The notes beneath the pieces were generated by a model. That model did not search any database. It worked only from the letters and a program-made list of their open reading frames with translations, and was not told the DNA's origin. This document shows, in pieces, positions 26,787 to 36,302 of a stretch of DNA of 64,000 nucleotides. Made by a program: the position numbers and the translations under genes. Position 1 is the first letter of the stretch; each line of letters starts with the position of its first letter. Source of the DNA: Sulfurimonas crateris (GTDB lineage: Bacteria > Campylobacterota > Campylobacteria > Campylobacterales > Sulfurimonadaceae); NCBI RefSeq assembly GCF_005217605.1, contig NZ_SZPX01000001.1, positions 124,001 through 188,000 on the forward strand, read 5' to 3'.

Positions 26787-28541
26787 ATGTTTAAAAAGTA
26801 CTATTTTCAGTTTTTCTTACTTGCACTTGCATTTGTGGTCTTTTACAGCGACGACTACAAGATCATCATCGCCGGTGTCGCTATATTTTTGGTCGGTATG
26901 CTTTTTATGGAGGATGGCTTTAAGCTCTTTAGCGGTGGGGTGCTTGAGAGGGTGTTGCAAGTCAGTACGGACACTCTGCCAAAAGCTATAGGTACGGGGT
27001 TTGTAGCAACTGCCATTATGCAGAGCTCCTCTTTGGTCTCTGTCATCATCATCTCATTTTTAAGTGCGGAGCTTATTACGCTAAGTGGCGCAATTGGGGT
27101 GATCTTCGGTTCAAATATCGGCTCAACTACGACGGCTTGGATAGTCTCTGCTTTTGGTGTAAAGATAGATATAGCTACTTATGCGATGCCTATGATAATC
27201 TTTGGCGCAGTGCTTAAGTTTGCCCAGTCCAAGAGTTATCAGGGGGTGGGAAAGATACTTCTTGGGCTGGGATTTGTTTTTCTTGGTATCGATTACATGA
27301 AAGACGGTTTTGAGGTTCTGCAAAAGACACTTGATATCTCAAAGTTCGCTGTTGAGGGCTATTTTGGTGCTTTGGTATATATCTCGCTTGGTATAGTTGC
27401 AACAGTTATTATGCAGTCTAGCAGTGCCACTATGGCGCTTATCATCACCGCTCTTGCAGCAAATCAGATCATCTACATCAATGCGATCGAACTGGCAATA
27501 GGTGCAAATATAGGCACTACCATCACGGCGGCTCTTGGCGCCATCTCATCAAACTCAAACGGTAAGAGAGTCGCGGTTGCGCACTTCATTTTTAACATCA
27601 TAACGGCATCATTTGCAATACTCTTCCTCTACCCGCTTAGCGATTTAACGGCATTTTTGGCTTTAAAAGTCGGCATTGCAGATGGTGACTATGCTATGAA
27701 GCTTGCACTTTTTCACACTATCTTCAATCTCATCGGTGTTATGATGGTATCTCCTTTTACGCACAGGCTCGTGAAGTATTTGGAGACACTTTTTATAGAG
27801 GTAAATATCTATGCGCTAAAACCGCTCTATCTTGACAATGTCGTCATCAACGTCCCGGACGCAGCGATCGAATCCATAAAAAAAGAGATAATTCACCTCT
27901 ATAACAGCGCTATTGAAGCTATCTCGCACTCAATGTTCCTGCACCGTCACGAGTTTATAGGCTCTAAAGACATTGAGGGGGTTGTAAAGAGCTCCGAGAT
28001 AAGTATAAATACAGATGTAAACGAGTTCTATGCGAGCAAGATAAAATCGCTATACGGCGAGATCATCCACTATGCAACGCTTTCTCAGGAGAACATGAAC
28101 GAAGATGACCAGAACAGGGTGTATGATCTAAAGCTTGCTTCGCGAGAGATAGTAGAGGCTCTAAAAAGTATGAGAGATCTGCAAAAAAACATCTTTTACT
28201 ACTCCAAGTCTAAGAACCAGTACATTAAAGAGGAGTATGACAATCTAAGAGTCTATATAGCAAAGACGATCGATACCATAGAGAAGATAAAAGAGCATGA
28301 TGACGAGCTGGATGTTATCTCTACTACGGAGCTTCTAAAAGAGAGCACAAAGGCGCTGGACAATATAAAAAACAGCAGGATAGATGCACTTATACGAGAG
28401 AGAAAGATTGACTCAAAGATGGCGACATCACTTATTAACGACAGCTCGTTTGCGTATGATGTAACACAAAAGTTGATACAAGTTGCTACAATATTGTGGA
28501 TAAAGGATCCGGACATAAGAACATTGGGGGTAAAAGAATGA
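26787..28541 (+). CDS. Na/Pi cotransporter-family protein with PhoU-like tail
   Basis: 584 residues from ATG 26787. Two repeated Na/Pi symporter halves carry the QSSSLVSV/QSSSATMAL signatures (TAIMQSSSL..., TVIMQSSSAT...) with GANIGTT in each half. The C-terminal ~230 residues are soluble, helical and PhoU-like. It probably takes up phosphate with sodium at the inner membrane. Its stop overlaps the start of the next small gene (ATGA), suggesting a functional pair. Confidence 0.9.
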   Translation: MFKKYYFQFFLLALAFVVFYSDDYKIIIAGVAIFLVGMLFMEDGFKLFSGGVLERVLQVSTDTLPKAIGTGFVATAIMQSSSLVSVIIISFLSAELITLSGAIGVIFGSNIGSTTTAWIVSAFGVKIDIATYAMPMIIFGAVLKFAQSKSYQGVGKILLGLGFVFLGIDYMKDGFEVLQKTLDISKFAVEGYFGALVYISLGIVATVIMQSSSATMALIITALAANQIIYINAIELAIGANIGTTITAALGAISSNSNGKRVAVAHFIFNIITASFAILFLYPLSDLTAFLALKVGIADGDYAMKLALFHTIFNLIGVMMVSPFTHRLVKYLETLFIEVNIYALKPLYLDNVVINVPDAAIESIKKEIIHLYNSAIEAISHSMFLHRHEFIGSKDIEGVVKSSEISINTDVNEFYASKIKSLYGEIIHYATLSQENMNEDDQNRVYDLKLASREIVEALKSMRDLQKNIFYYSKSKNQYIKEEYDNLRVYIAKTIDTIEKIKEHDDELDVISTTELLKESTKALDNIKNSRIDALIRERKIDSKMATSLINDSSFAYDVTQKLIQVATILWIKDPDIRTLGVKE

Positions 28542-28744
28542 AGATAGATAAGGTATTTGAAGGGATAGAGAAGCTCTTCTTCAGCGAGATAAGTGATGAG
28601 AAAAAACAGCAGAAGCTAAGAGAGAAGCTTCACAAAAAGATAGAGCAGACAAAAAAAGAGATAAAGAGCGCAAAGGATGATGAGGAGGCTTCAGATCTAA
28701 GAGCCAAGCTCTACATCCTAAAAAAGCTTCTTGAGAGAGTTTAG
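28538..28744 (+). CDS. Small coiled-coil protein coupled to the phosphate symporter gene
   Basis: 68 residues, almost entirely charged and helical (EKKQQKLREKLHKKIEQTKKEIKS...). The start ATG overlaps the symporter's TGA. No known family. It could bind the PhoU-like tail; that is inference from position only. It converges on the gene at 28751 with six bases between them. Confidence 0.7.
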   Translation: MKIDKVFEGIEKLFFSEISDEKKQQKLREKLHKKIEQTKKEIKSAKDDEEASDLRAKLYILKKLLERV

Positions 28745-28750
28745 CCTCTT

Positions 28751-31700
28751 TTAGAGACCCTCTTTAGGTTCTGAGAAGTAGTAGCCCTGAGAGTAGTCGA
28801 TGCCCAGCTCTTTTACGATCTTGAATATCTCTTCGCTCTCTACATACTCGGCAATGGTTTTCATTCCAAGCTTCTTTGAGAACTCGACTATGGTCGATAC
28901 AACCAAATATGCGTTCTCATCTTTGTCTATATTTTTTATAATAGAGCCGTCTATTTTTAGGTAGTCCGCTTTTAGTTTTATAAGATACTCAAAGTTGCTA
29001 TAACCTGTTCCAAAGTCGTCGATGGCAATTTTACAGTTATACTTTTTGATCTCGCCGATAAAGTTCATAACGCCCTCAAAATTCTCCATATATTCAGACT
29101 CTACTATCTCAAAGACAACTCTTGAGCCTATGTCATATTTCTTTAGCATGGAGAGAATATATTTGGAGATTTTAGGCTCAAGTATATCTAGGATGGAGAG
29201 GTTTATGGAGAACTCGACATCTTTTTCTTTAAACATCTCAAACGCCTGATAAAGAACTGTTTTTGTAATGTCAAAGTACTGTCTTGTCTGTTTTGCAACG
29301 TCAAGGAAGAAGAAAGGAGATACTACCTTTGCTCCGTCTTTAATTCTTACTAGACACTCATACTTTTCATAAGAGAGGTCTGAATTTTTGACTATCGGCT
29401 GATAGTAGGTGATGATATTTTTCTCTTTTAGCGCATTTGAGAGTTTTCTTGTCCATGTGATATTGTTCTCATATTGGCGGTTCAAAGAGATCTCTTCACG
29501 GTAGACCAAGAAATCGACATTGCTTTTTTTAGCAACTTTAAGTGCCATGTTTGCGGTTGAGAGGAGGTACTCTTTGTCTTCAAAAGAGATACCGCAGGTA
29601 CAAGAGATGAGCATATCTTTATCTTTTATAGTGAATTTCTCCTTTATGGCCGCTAATATCTGTTTGACCTTTTCTATCAAGAGCTCTTTTGAGTAGTCTA
29701 TGGCTATGGCAATAAACTCATCGCCCTGAAGCCTATAAAATCTGAATTTTTCGTCTCGTAAAAAGAGGTTATATATTTTATTTGCGGTGAATTTTATTAT
29801 CATGTCCCCAAACTGATGTCCGTAGAAGTCGTTTATCTGTCTGAAGTTGTCTATGTTAAATACCGCAACGGAGATGTTTTCAAGCTCCTGCATCTCGTAG
29901 TTAAGTCTAAATCTGTTTCCGCATCCTGTAAGCGGATCTGTTTTTGCGATGCGTTCAAACTCTTTTCTCTGCTCTACGATCTCGGTTATGTCAAATTTTA
30001 TGACAAGATACTCTACGATCTCTTCGTTTAGATCTTTGATAGGCACTATCGTAGTTTTTGCCCAAAAATCTTTTCCGGATTTTGTTATGTTTCTTATTAT
30101 GCCGTGCCAAATTTTACCGCTGGAAACCTCTTGCCAAACATCGCCAGACTCCTCTTTGGCAACCTCGCATTGACCCATTGCACTTTGACTCTTTCCAACA
30201 AGCTCATTAAGAGAGTAACCGCTTATCTCTAAAAACTTATCGTTTGCATAGGTAATATTTCCATATTTGTCTACCCTTGAGAGAATGGTGCTTGAGTCTA
30301 TTGCCTTTTCATACTCCTTGGAGAGGTGCATGGAGAAGTCAAAGTTTTTTGTAGAGATTTTTAACTGGTTTTCAAAATATCTTGTTATCTCTTTTTGCTG
30401 TGTTATGTCGGTTCTCATCCCGATATACTCAACAACATTTCCATCACTATCTAAAATAGGGTTTATAATCGCTCTTAACCAGTGCGAAGAGCCGTCTTTA
30501 GAGAGATTTTTCATATCTCCGACCCAGGTCTTTTTTAAATCCTTTATTGTATGCCACAGATCGGTAAATACCTCTTTTTGCATATCTGGATGTCTCATAA
30601 TGTTGTGTGACTTTCCGATAAGCTCCTCTTTGGAGTAGCCGCTAAGTTTGCAAAACTCTTCGTTTACGTATGTGATAATGCCCTCTGCATCCGTCTTTGA
30701 GACTATAAAAGTTCCATCCACCGTAGATTTGTACTGCTCTAAAAGAGCTTGCGAATTTCCATACTCTCTCTCTAAATTGTCGGCGGAGAAGAGGATCTTT
30801 CTCACTATAAGTATCATTAAAAATGTAACGACAATAGCAGAGATGATCAAAAATGCAATAAGAGTTACAAGTTTATAGGAGGTGAAATCGAGTTTATCGT
30901 TGATGAGTATTTTTACATCGTTAAAGAGTCTGTCTTCGACCTCTTTTAGAAGATTGATGGTCTGTGTAGATTTTTCAAACCAGTACGGAGGCTCTATTCC
31001 CAAATCTGCCGCATATCTGTTTTTGACGGCAATATTTATCATCCTAAATGTTTCATCTACCACTTCGCCCCTGTAAACATCGTAGTAAAAGTTAAGAATA
31101 TCCATTGGTGCGGTTGTCTTAAAGTTGTTCGTTTCAAGGGAGTATATTCGTAGATCCTCTTTAAATGCGGTAAAAGGCTCATCTAAATACTCCTTGCTTG
31201 TAAAGAGTTCCACTAAAATAGCTCTGGTCTGCCCTAAAGACTCTTTTGCAGAGGAGAGGTAGCTGTATGCCTGTATGTAGTTTCTATTCTCCATATCGTC
31301 CATCTGTGCAGGAGTGGATTTTATAAGATCAAGGAAAAATGCGATATTTTTCGTATAGTAGGCTCTTGCGTTAATGGTTGAGAGACCGAGAAGATTGTCA
31401 CTGTTTCTTGATTTTATCTTATCGAGATGAGCGAGAGTGTCCACATTGTTTCTGCAGACGGTGCAATCTGATATTATCTCTCTTGCATCTTCAAGAGCGC
31501 GGTTGAGGTTCTTTTTTGCCTCTAAGAGGTTCTCATTGTTCTCATCTAAGTTTCCGGCTGCAATAAGTCCGGAGGTAACACCTCGCTCTATCTGCATATA
31601 GTGTACTACTTTTGATATCGTCTCTGCTTCAAGTATATGATGTCTTGTAAACTCAAGATTTTTTTTGTCATCATATATCTCAAGCAAGATCATCGATGAT

Positions 31701-31768
31701 AAGAGCATTACGAAAAATAGCGGAACTATCAGCAAAAAAAGCAGTCTCGCCTTTAAATCCAGTCTCAT
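28751..31768 (-). CDS. NIT-PAS-PAS-GGDEF-EAL signalling protein with degenerate GGDEF
   Basis: 1005 residues. Two membrane helices (about 9-29 and 300-325) enclose a periplasmic nitrate/nitrite-sensing (NIT) domain marked by QIERGVTSGLIAAG. Two PAS domains follow (about 345-460 and 480-590), then a GGDEF domain whose active loop is RLQGDEF instead of GGDEF, then an EAL domain with ECL in place of EAL (KYECLVRIKDG) but with DDFGTGYS and later acidic residues intact. It is likely a c-di-GMP phosphodiesterase or sensor rather than a cyclase, controlled by an external small ligand. Confidence 0.88.
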   Translation of the reverse strand: MRLDLKARLLFLLIVPLFFVMLLSSMILLEIYDDKKNLEFTRHHILEAETISKVVHYMQIERGVTSGLIAAGNLDENNENLLEAKKNLNRALEDAREIISDCTVCRNNVDTLAHLDKIKSRNSDNLLGLSTINARAYYTKNIAFFLDLIKSTPAQMDDMENRNYIQAYSYLSSAKESLGQTRAILVELFTSKEYLDEPFTAFKEDLRIYSLETNNFKTTAPMDILNFYYDVYRGEVVDETFRMINIAVKNRYAADLGIEPPYWFEKSTQTINLLKEVEDRLFNDVKILINDKLDFTSYKLVTLIAFLIISAIVVTFLMILIVRKILFSADNLEREYGNSQALLEQYKSTVDGTFIVSKTDAEGIITYVNEEFCKLSGYSKEELIGKSHNIMRHPDMQKEVFTDLWHTIKDLKKTWVGDMKNLSKDGSSHWLRAIINPILDSDGNVVEYIGMRTDITQQKEITRYFENQLKISTKNFDFSMHLSKEYEKAIDSSTILSRVDKYGNITYANDKFLEISGYSLNELVGKSQSAMGQCEVAKEESGDVWQEVSSGKIWHGIIRNITKSGKDFWAKTTIVPIKDLNEEIVEYLVIKFDITEIVEQRKEFERIAKTDPLTGCGNRFRLNYEMQELENISVAVFNIDNFRQINDFYGHQFGDMIIKFTANKIYNLFLRDEKFRFYRLQGDEFIAIAIDYSKELLIEKVKQILAAIKEKFTIKDKDMLISCTCGISFEDKEYLLSTANMALKVAKKSNVDFLVYREEISLNRQYENNITWTRKLSNALKEKNIITYYQPIVKNSDLSYEKYECLVRIKDGAKVVSPFFFLDVAKQTRQYFDITKTVLYQAFEMFKEKDVEFSINLSILDILEPKISKYILSMLKKYDIGSRVVFEIVESEYMENFEGVMNFIGEIKKYNCKIAIDDFGTGYSNFEYLIKLKADYLKIDGSIIKNIDKDENAYLVVSTIVEFSKKLGMKTIAEYVESEEIFKIVKELGIDYSQGYYFSEPKEGL

Positions 31769-31859
31769 CCTTTAGAGTTCCTTGCGCCTTAATCTGCCGA
31801 AGCAAATAGAAATTATATGTATTGTAGCATATTTTATTTTTGTGATACTTGTGTGATAC

Positions 31860-32915
31860 CTATATAGAGTAAATAATGTACTCAATCTCCTCTAAAAGTT
31901 GGCTTTTCTCTATGTTTGTTGAAGCTGCATATGCCATGGCGGCTCCAGCGCCCACACCCTCTTTCGCTTCTCCCTCATCATATTTTTTAAGTACAGGAAT
32001 GGTTGCTTTTTCAAATGAAAAGGTTGTATATACCGCGTGCGGTTTGTAGCTAAGAAGCGATAGTATATGAGCTATATCGGAGTTTTCGTCCTTTGCTACC
32101 CATGAGGTAGTAGCAATAGTGATATTTTCATGCTTTACTCTCATCAAAACATCTTCTCTGAGTTTGTCGGCTATAAGCAGACATGCCGCCATCTGTGTTC
32201 CGCCTCCTAGAACCACATGAAATCTTCTTGAAGCACTCATAATAAAACCGGCGCAAAACAGAAGCATGTTGTCACTTACATGCGAGAGCTTCTCAAAGTT
32301 GCTCATCTCGTCGTTTATAAGTGATAGCGCCTTGTTTATCGTCTCGTCTCTTATGTTATTAGGCACATTGCAAAAGCTTGAAGAAAATTTATCTCTGCAA
32401 TCATAACCGAGTGCAGCGGCAGTTGCGGAGGCAGTCGTCGTTCCGCCTGGAGTGCTCTCTCCCAAAATAAGATAGTTTCCTTTTAGTTCGTAACGCTCTC
32501 CCGCTTTTAAACCTTTTTCAAAAACAGCTCTTGCATCTATGTCCGCTCCCCCTGAAATGGAGCCTGATGGTGAAATATCAAAGTCGTGGCACAGAGAATT
32601 TTGAGGAGTTTTGCTAAGCCCCAAATCTAATATCTCTATAGAACTAAAGGGTGCGAGATTATGAACGGCTCTTGTAATAATTGCAGGAGTAGGCACGCCT
32701 GTTGGAGTCTCTGCAATTTCGTCCAAAGAGAAAACTCTCTGGTTGATGATAAACTCCGCATCAAGTGTGGGAGTGAGTGGAATCATACCAGGAATCCCCG
32801 CTTGCGTTATCCCCTCTATTTCGCAGGTCCTTGTAACAGAGGCAGCTAATAAAAAGTCCGCTTTGCCCTCTGGAAGTGTGTCCGGTTCGTTTGTAAATAT
32901 GTTGTACGTGTTCAT
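31860..32915 (-). CDS. cobT: Nicotinate-nucleotide-dimethylbenzimidazole phosphoribosyltransferase, archaeal/epsilon type
   Basis: 351 residues. It activates the lower-ligand base to its alpha-riboside phosphate for nucleotide-loop assembly. LGLSKTP, ISGGADIDARAVFEKGLKAGERY, GESTPGGTTTASATAAALG and VVLGGGTQMAACLL are typical of the divergent CobT family found in archaea, cyanobacteria and epsilonproteobacteria. Its ATG overlaps the MscS stop by one base, and it closes the cobU-cobS-cobC operon. Confidence 0.9.
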   Translation of the reverse strand: MNTYNIFTNEPDTLPEGKADFLLAASVTRTCEIEGITQAGIPGMIPLTPTLDAEFIINQRVFSLDEIAETPTGVPTPAIITRAVHNLAPFSSIEILDLGLSKTPQNSLCHDFDISPSGSISGGADIDARAVFEKGLKAGERYELKGNYLILGESTPGGTTTASATAAALGYDCRDKFSSSFCNVPNNIRDETINKALSLINDEMSNFEKLSHVSDNMLLFCAGFIMSASRRFHVVLGGGTQMAACLLIADKLREDVLMRVKHENITIATTSWVAKDENSDIAHILSLLSYKPHAVYTTFSFEKATIPVLKKYDEGEAKEGVGAGAAMAYAASTNIEKSQLLEEIEYIIYSI

Positions 32916-33793
32916 CAGTTCAGATCATCCTTATTGATAATGCCTTGAGAGAGCAGCTCTTTTATAACTATCTCCGTCATATCGCTTTTAAATTTAAACT
33001 CATAGCGTATATCCATAACATAAGCTTTTAGTTTCATCTCCAGATATGACCTGTTCTCATTCATCTTATTTGAAAAAAGCACGACAATAGGTTCATTAAG
33101 ATAGACATATCTTGAGACTTGCGCCGCTTCAATGGCGATTTTACGGATCCTGTCCATAGGTGCATCTATGGGGAGCATAACTTTTGCAACTACTTGACAG
33201 TAGAGTTCGCCTGAGTTGGAGTTTGATACGTGCGTGTTCATAAGCTCCATATTTGGAACTACAACCATTGAATCATCGGGTGTTACAATGCGTGTCGCGC
33301 GAAGTCCGATATTTATAACCTCGCCGTAGTTATCACCCACCTCGATCTTATCTCCAACTTTAAAAGGGCGGTCAAAAAGAAGCATGATTCCTCCGAAAAT
33401 GTTTTTCAGCAGATCCTGAGTTGCAAAACCGACTGCAATCGCTACGGAAGCAAGGGTTGTGAGAAGCATCTCTTTTGGAGGGTTGTATATTATTTTTATG
33501 ATCGCTATTATAAAGAGCGTCCAAAGGGCGATTCTAAGGATAGGAACAAACCCTTTTATGGGTATTCTTGCTTTTGCGCTCTTCTCTGCAAAAAATTCCA
33601 ACACTTTTGTCAAGAGAGTAATAAATATATAAGCAATAACAAAAAAGAGCAGCGTCCAAAGAATTTTAGAGAGAGAAAATATTACAAAAAAATCTATAGG
33701 GTCAACTTTAGATGAGACATCATCGGGCAGTATATCAACCGCAAATAGCATCTGTGCACAAAAAGTAAAAAGAAATAGAGTTATAAGTTTCAT
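32915..33793 (-). CDS. Small-conductance mechanosensitive channel, MscS family
   Basis: 292 residues. A signal-like N-terminus and three membrane helices lead into the pore helix region (LASVAIAVGFATQDLLKNIFGGIMLLFDRPFKVGDKIEV), followed by the beta and C-terminal cytosolic domains. It releases solutes on hypo-osmotic shock. It is embedded in a cobalamin operon, coupled to cobT and 14 bases after the AAA-like gene. Confidence 0.92.
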   Translation of the reverse strand: MKLITLFLFTFCAQMLFAVDILPDDVSSKVDPIDFFVIFSLSKILWTLLFFVIAYIFITLLTKVLEFFAEKSAKARIPIKGFVPILRIALWTLFIIAIIKIIYNPPKEMLLTTLASVAIAVGFATQDLLKNIFGGIMLLFDRPFKVGDKIEVGDNYGEVINIGLRATRIVTPDDSMVVVPNMELMNTHVSNSNSGELYCQVVAKVMLPIDAPMDRIRKIAIEAAQVSRYVYLNEPIVVLFSNKMNENRSYLEMKLKAYVMDIRYEFKFKSDMTEIVIKELLSQGIINKDDLN

Positions 33794-33807
33794 ATCGGCG
33801 CTCCGTT

Positions 33808-35007
33808 TTAGTGGATATAATTTTTAGATGAGAGATAATCGTGCAGATGCTTGTAAATGGCAGGATTTATGTTGTATTTTTTGTGCGGCTGTATCAGCAA
33901 CCCCTTCTCAAGCATAGGCATAAGCATCTTGCGGCACTCTTCAGGCGGTTCATTCATAACGATAGAGAAGTCATGCAAAGTAAGTCCGTCATGAAGCATG
34001 AGTGCTTGAAGTGCAAAGAGGGCTTCATAGGATAGGGTTTTGATAAAAGAGTAATCAAGATCGTCAATTCCTTTTACATAAACAACGCCTTCATCGATCT
34101 TCTCTATTGCGCGAATCCAGTAGAGCATAGCAAGAGAGATATTTCCGTTTGAGAGTTTGTGCAGCTGCTTAAAAAACCTCTCACTCAAAAATGTCTGTTT
34201 TTCATCATCTTCAAGTCTTTCAAAAGTCGTACTTTTTAGGCTCTCTTCTTTTTTGAGAAACTCAGTTTTTAGATTTTCATACTCATTTCGTTTAGAGATT
34301 ATCCCTTGTATACTCTCTTGGCTGAGCGGCTCCATTACTATCTCGCTTGTAAAGTAGTTTGATATTGAGATTGTTTTGTCAAGATAGCTCCATGTTTCAG
34401 GTGTGAATACACCTACCCAGAGCACTTTTTTAGTAGTGTATGAGATAAGCTCAAATAGCATTTTTATAGCCTCAAATCCGCCTACTTTTTTCAAAAACAT
34501 ATGGTGAAGGTTCTCTAAAATGATTATCTTTGCGCTTTGGGTATCGTTTAGATGATCGATCAGCTCTTTGTTAGTAGTGATATTGTCACTGCCTAAGAGA
34601 GAGTTGAAGTAGTTGAAGTACTCATCTTGGGTAAATATCTTCTCGTGAAGCTCGCCTCTAATAGTCTCTGTTTGCGGGATCGTGTCTAAAAAAGCATCAA
34701 GCATAGATGTTACTCCACACCCTTTCTCCCCGACAATCGCACAGGTAACAAAACGGTTTTTCGTCCAGTTTGTAAAAGAGTTCTCAAGTTTTTGAAGCTC
34801 TTGAAGTCTGTTTACAAAAAAGTTAGCTCCTGCAGGAGCAAATTCATAGAGTTTTTTGTGGGTTTTTGGAAGTTCTTGAAGTGCGGATTCTGTCTCTTGC
34901 ATAAATTCGGAGAGCTCAAAGGAGATAGGTGCTTTTTTGTCTACTATGCCCAGAGCCTTTTTTAACTGCTCAAACCTATTTTTTAAAAATTCTAAAATAG
35001 AACCCAT
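33808..35007 (-). CDS. AAA/STAND-like protein with degenerate P-loop
   Basis: 399 residues. The P-loop position reads VGEKGCGVTSMLD: the invariant Lys of GxxxxGK(S/T) is Val. A Walker-B-like KIIILENLHHMF follows, with a sensor-like segment and a C-terminal winged-helix-like part (LTLHDFSIVMNEPPEECRKMLMPMLEKGLL). The N-terminus is an amphipathic helix (MGSILEFLKNRFEQLKKALG) that could contact membrane. It lies directly before the MscS gene in the same operon, so an interaction is conceivable. Nucleotide hydrolysis is doubtful. Confidence 0.7.
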   Translation of the reverse strand: MGSILEFLKNRFEQLKKALGIVDKKAPISFELSEFMQETESALQELPKTHKKLYEFAPAGANFFVNRLQELQKLENSFTNWTKNRFVTCAIVGEKGCGVTSMLDAFLDTIPQTETIRGELHEKIFTQDEYFNYFNSLLGSDNITTNKELIDHLNDTQSAKIIILENLHHMFLKKVGGFEAIKMLFELISYTTKKVLWVGVFTPETWSYLDKTISISNYFTSEIVMEPLSQESIQGIISKRNEYENLKTEFLKKEESLKSTTFERLEDDEKQTFLSERFFKQLHKLSNGNISLAMLYWIRAIEKIDEGVVYVKGIDDLDYSFIKTLSYEALFALQALMLHDGLTLHDFSIVMNEPPEECRKMLMPMLEKGLLIQPHKKYNINPAIYKHLHDYLSSKNYIH

Positions 35008-35040
35008 TTTTCGGCCTTGTTTCTCAAATCTTGGTTTATT

Positions 35041-35580
35041 TTAGCATATTTCAACTCTTGTTAGCGAACCGTTCTCAATTTTTATGCCAAAAGCCTCTTC
35101 AAGCGTTATGCCGTTTATAAGAGAGAGCAAAACGCGGATAACTCCCGCATGGGTAACGACCAAGATATCCTCTTTTTTAAGTGAAGGCAAAAACTCGAAA
35201 AAAAACTCTTCAACTCTTTTTACATACTCTTCGTGCGCCTCTCCATCAAGTGCTTCTATCCACTGTAAAAAGTCTATATACGCTACTTTGCCCTCTGCGA
35301 TGATCTCATCAAAGCTAAGTCCCTCGTGCACTCCCCACGACTTCTCTCTTAGTTTCTCCGTATAGTTTGCATCTTGGGCGTGTAAAGAGTGTCGCAGCGT
35401 CTCTTTCGCACGTCTGAGGTCTGAGCAGAAAACCGCATCAAACTTCAATGTGTCAAGCTCTTTTGCGAGTTCTCTTGCTTGAAGATAGCCATTTTCTGAT
35501 AAGCCTATATCTATGTGTCCGTTATAGCAGTTTTTGTATCTCTCTTCAACCTCTGCGTGTCGGAGTAGAGTTACTCTCAT
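35041..35580 (-). CDS. cobC: Histidine phosphatase, probable alpha-ribazole phosphatase
   Basis: 179 residues. The catalytic LLRHAE motif (His near residue 7) and the second His in VVTHAGVIRVLL mark the phosphoglycerate-mutase-like phosphatases. Its start overlaps the cobS stop by four bases, and the operon context identifies alpha-ribazole-5'-phosphate (or cobalamin-5'-phosphate) as the substrate. Without context, phosphoglycerate mutase-like enzymes cannot be excluded. Confidence 0.88.
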   Translation of the reverse strand: MRVTLLRHAEVEERYKNCYNGHIDIGLSENGYLQARELAKELDTLKFDAVFCSDLRRAKETLRHSLHAQDANYTEKLREKSWGVHEGLSFDEIIAEGKVAYIDFLQWIEALDGEAHEEYVKRVEEFFFEFLPSLKKEDILVVTHAGVIRVLLSLINGITLEEAFGIKIENGSLTRVEIC

Positions 35581-36302
35581 AATAAGCCAAGAAGAAGAAC
35601 ATTTAGCAAGACAAGCTCTGTCACTTCGATCGTAAAACCGTAAATATCGCCTGTAAATCCGCCGTACCTCTTAATAAAAAAGCTTTTTATAACAAACAAA
35701 ACTAACAGTGCGCTAACAAGCAGAAGGAGTTTGTTATATATCAGAACTATCAAGAACGAGCAGAAGAGTGTGATGAGCATCTGCGGTTTTGTAAGCTCCT
35801 CTTTCGCCAGAGTTCCCATCCCGCTTTGGCTTATGTAAGGGTAGAAGTAGATTGCCAAAACAGCGTTTAGTCTTGAGAGCATAAGAACAAGCGGCAGAAG
35901 ATAGAAGAGTTCAAAGTATGCCAAGGATGAGGCTTTTAAAATGAGAAAAGTGACACCTGTTATCATCCCCATTCCGCCGACATGCGAATCTTTCATAACC
36001 TCCAAGGCTCTCTCTTTTGGAACATAAAGTCCATCCACCGTGTCGCTAAAACCGTCAAGATGAAGAGCACCAGTTAGCAGAACTAAGAGAGCAAAGATGA
36101 TAATGCCAAGATGAGTTGATGTTACAAACGGATTTAAAAATTCATGCACTCCCCATAACACAGCGCCCAGCAAGAAGCCGACAAACGGGTAGAACATAAC
36201 TGCGTAGCCGTTTATGCCTTTGTAAAAATCGTGAATTTTAAAAAAAGGAAGAGTTGTTAACATTGAGATCGCAAGGGCAAGACCTTTAAAGATATTTCTC
36301 AT
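35577..36302 (-). CDS. cobS: Adenosylcobinamide-GDP ribazoletransferase (cobalamin synthase)
   Basis: 241 residues from ATG 36302, which overlaps the cobU stop (ATGA); a longer frame to 36350 would run into cobU. It joins AdoCbi-GDP to alpha-ribazole (phosphate) at the inner membrane. Several helices and the metal-binding GALHLDGFSDTVDGLYV motif are present. Second gene of the cobU-cobS-cobC unit. Confidence 0.95.
   Translation of the reverse strand: MRNIFKGLALAISMLTTLPFFKIHDFYKGINGYAVMFYPFVGFLLGAVLWGVHEFLNPFVTSTHLGIIIFALLVLLTGALHLDGFSDTVDGLYVPKERALEVMKDSHVGGMGMITGVTFLILKASSLAYFELFYLLPLVLMLSRLNAVLAIYFYPYISQSGMGTLAKEELTKPQMLITLFCSFLIVLIYNKLLLLVSALLVLFVIKSFFIKRYGGFTGDIYGFTIEVTELVLLNVLLLGLL

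Noticed and set aside
31840-31858. Tandem GTGATAC repeat after cobT as a regulatory site
   Set aside because: Only two short copies in an AT-rich gap; no symmetry or known factor supports it.
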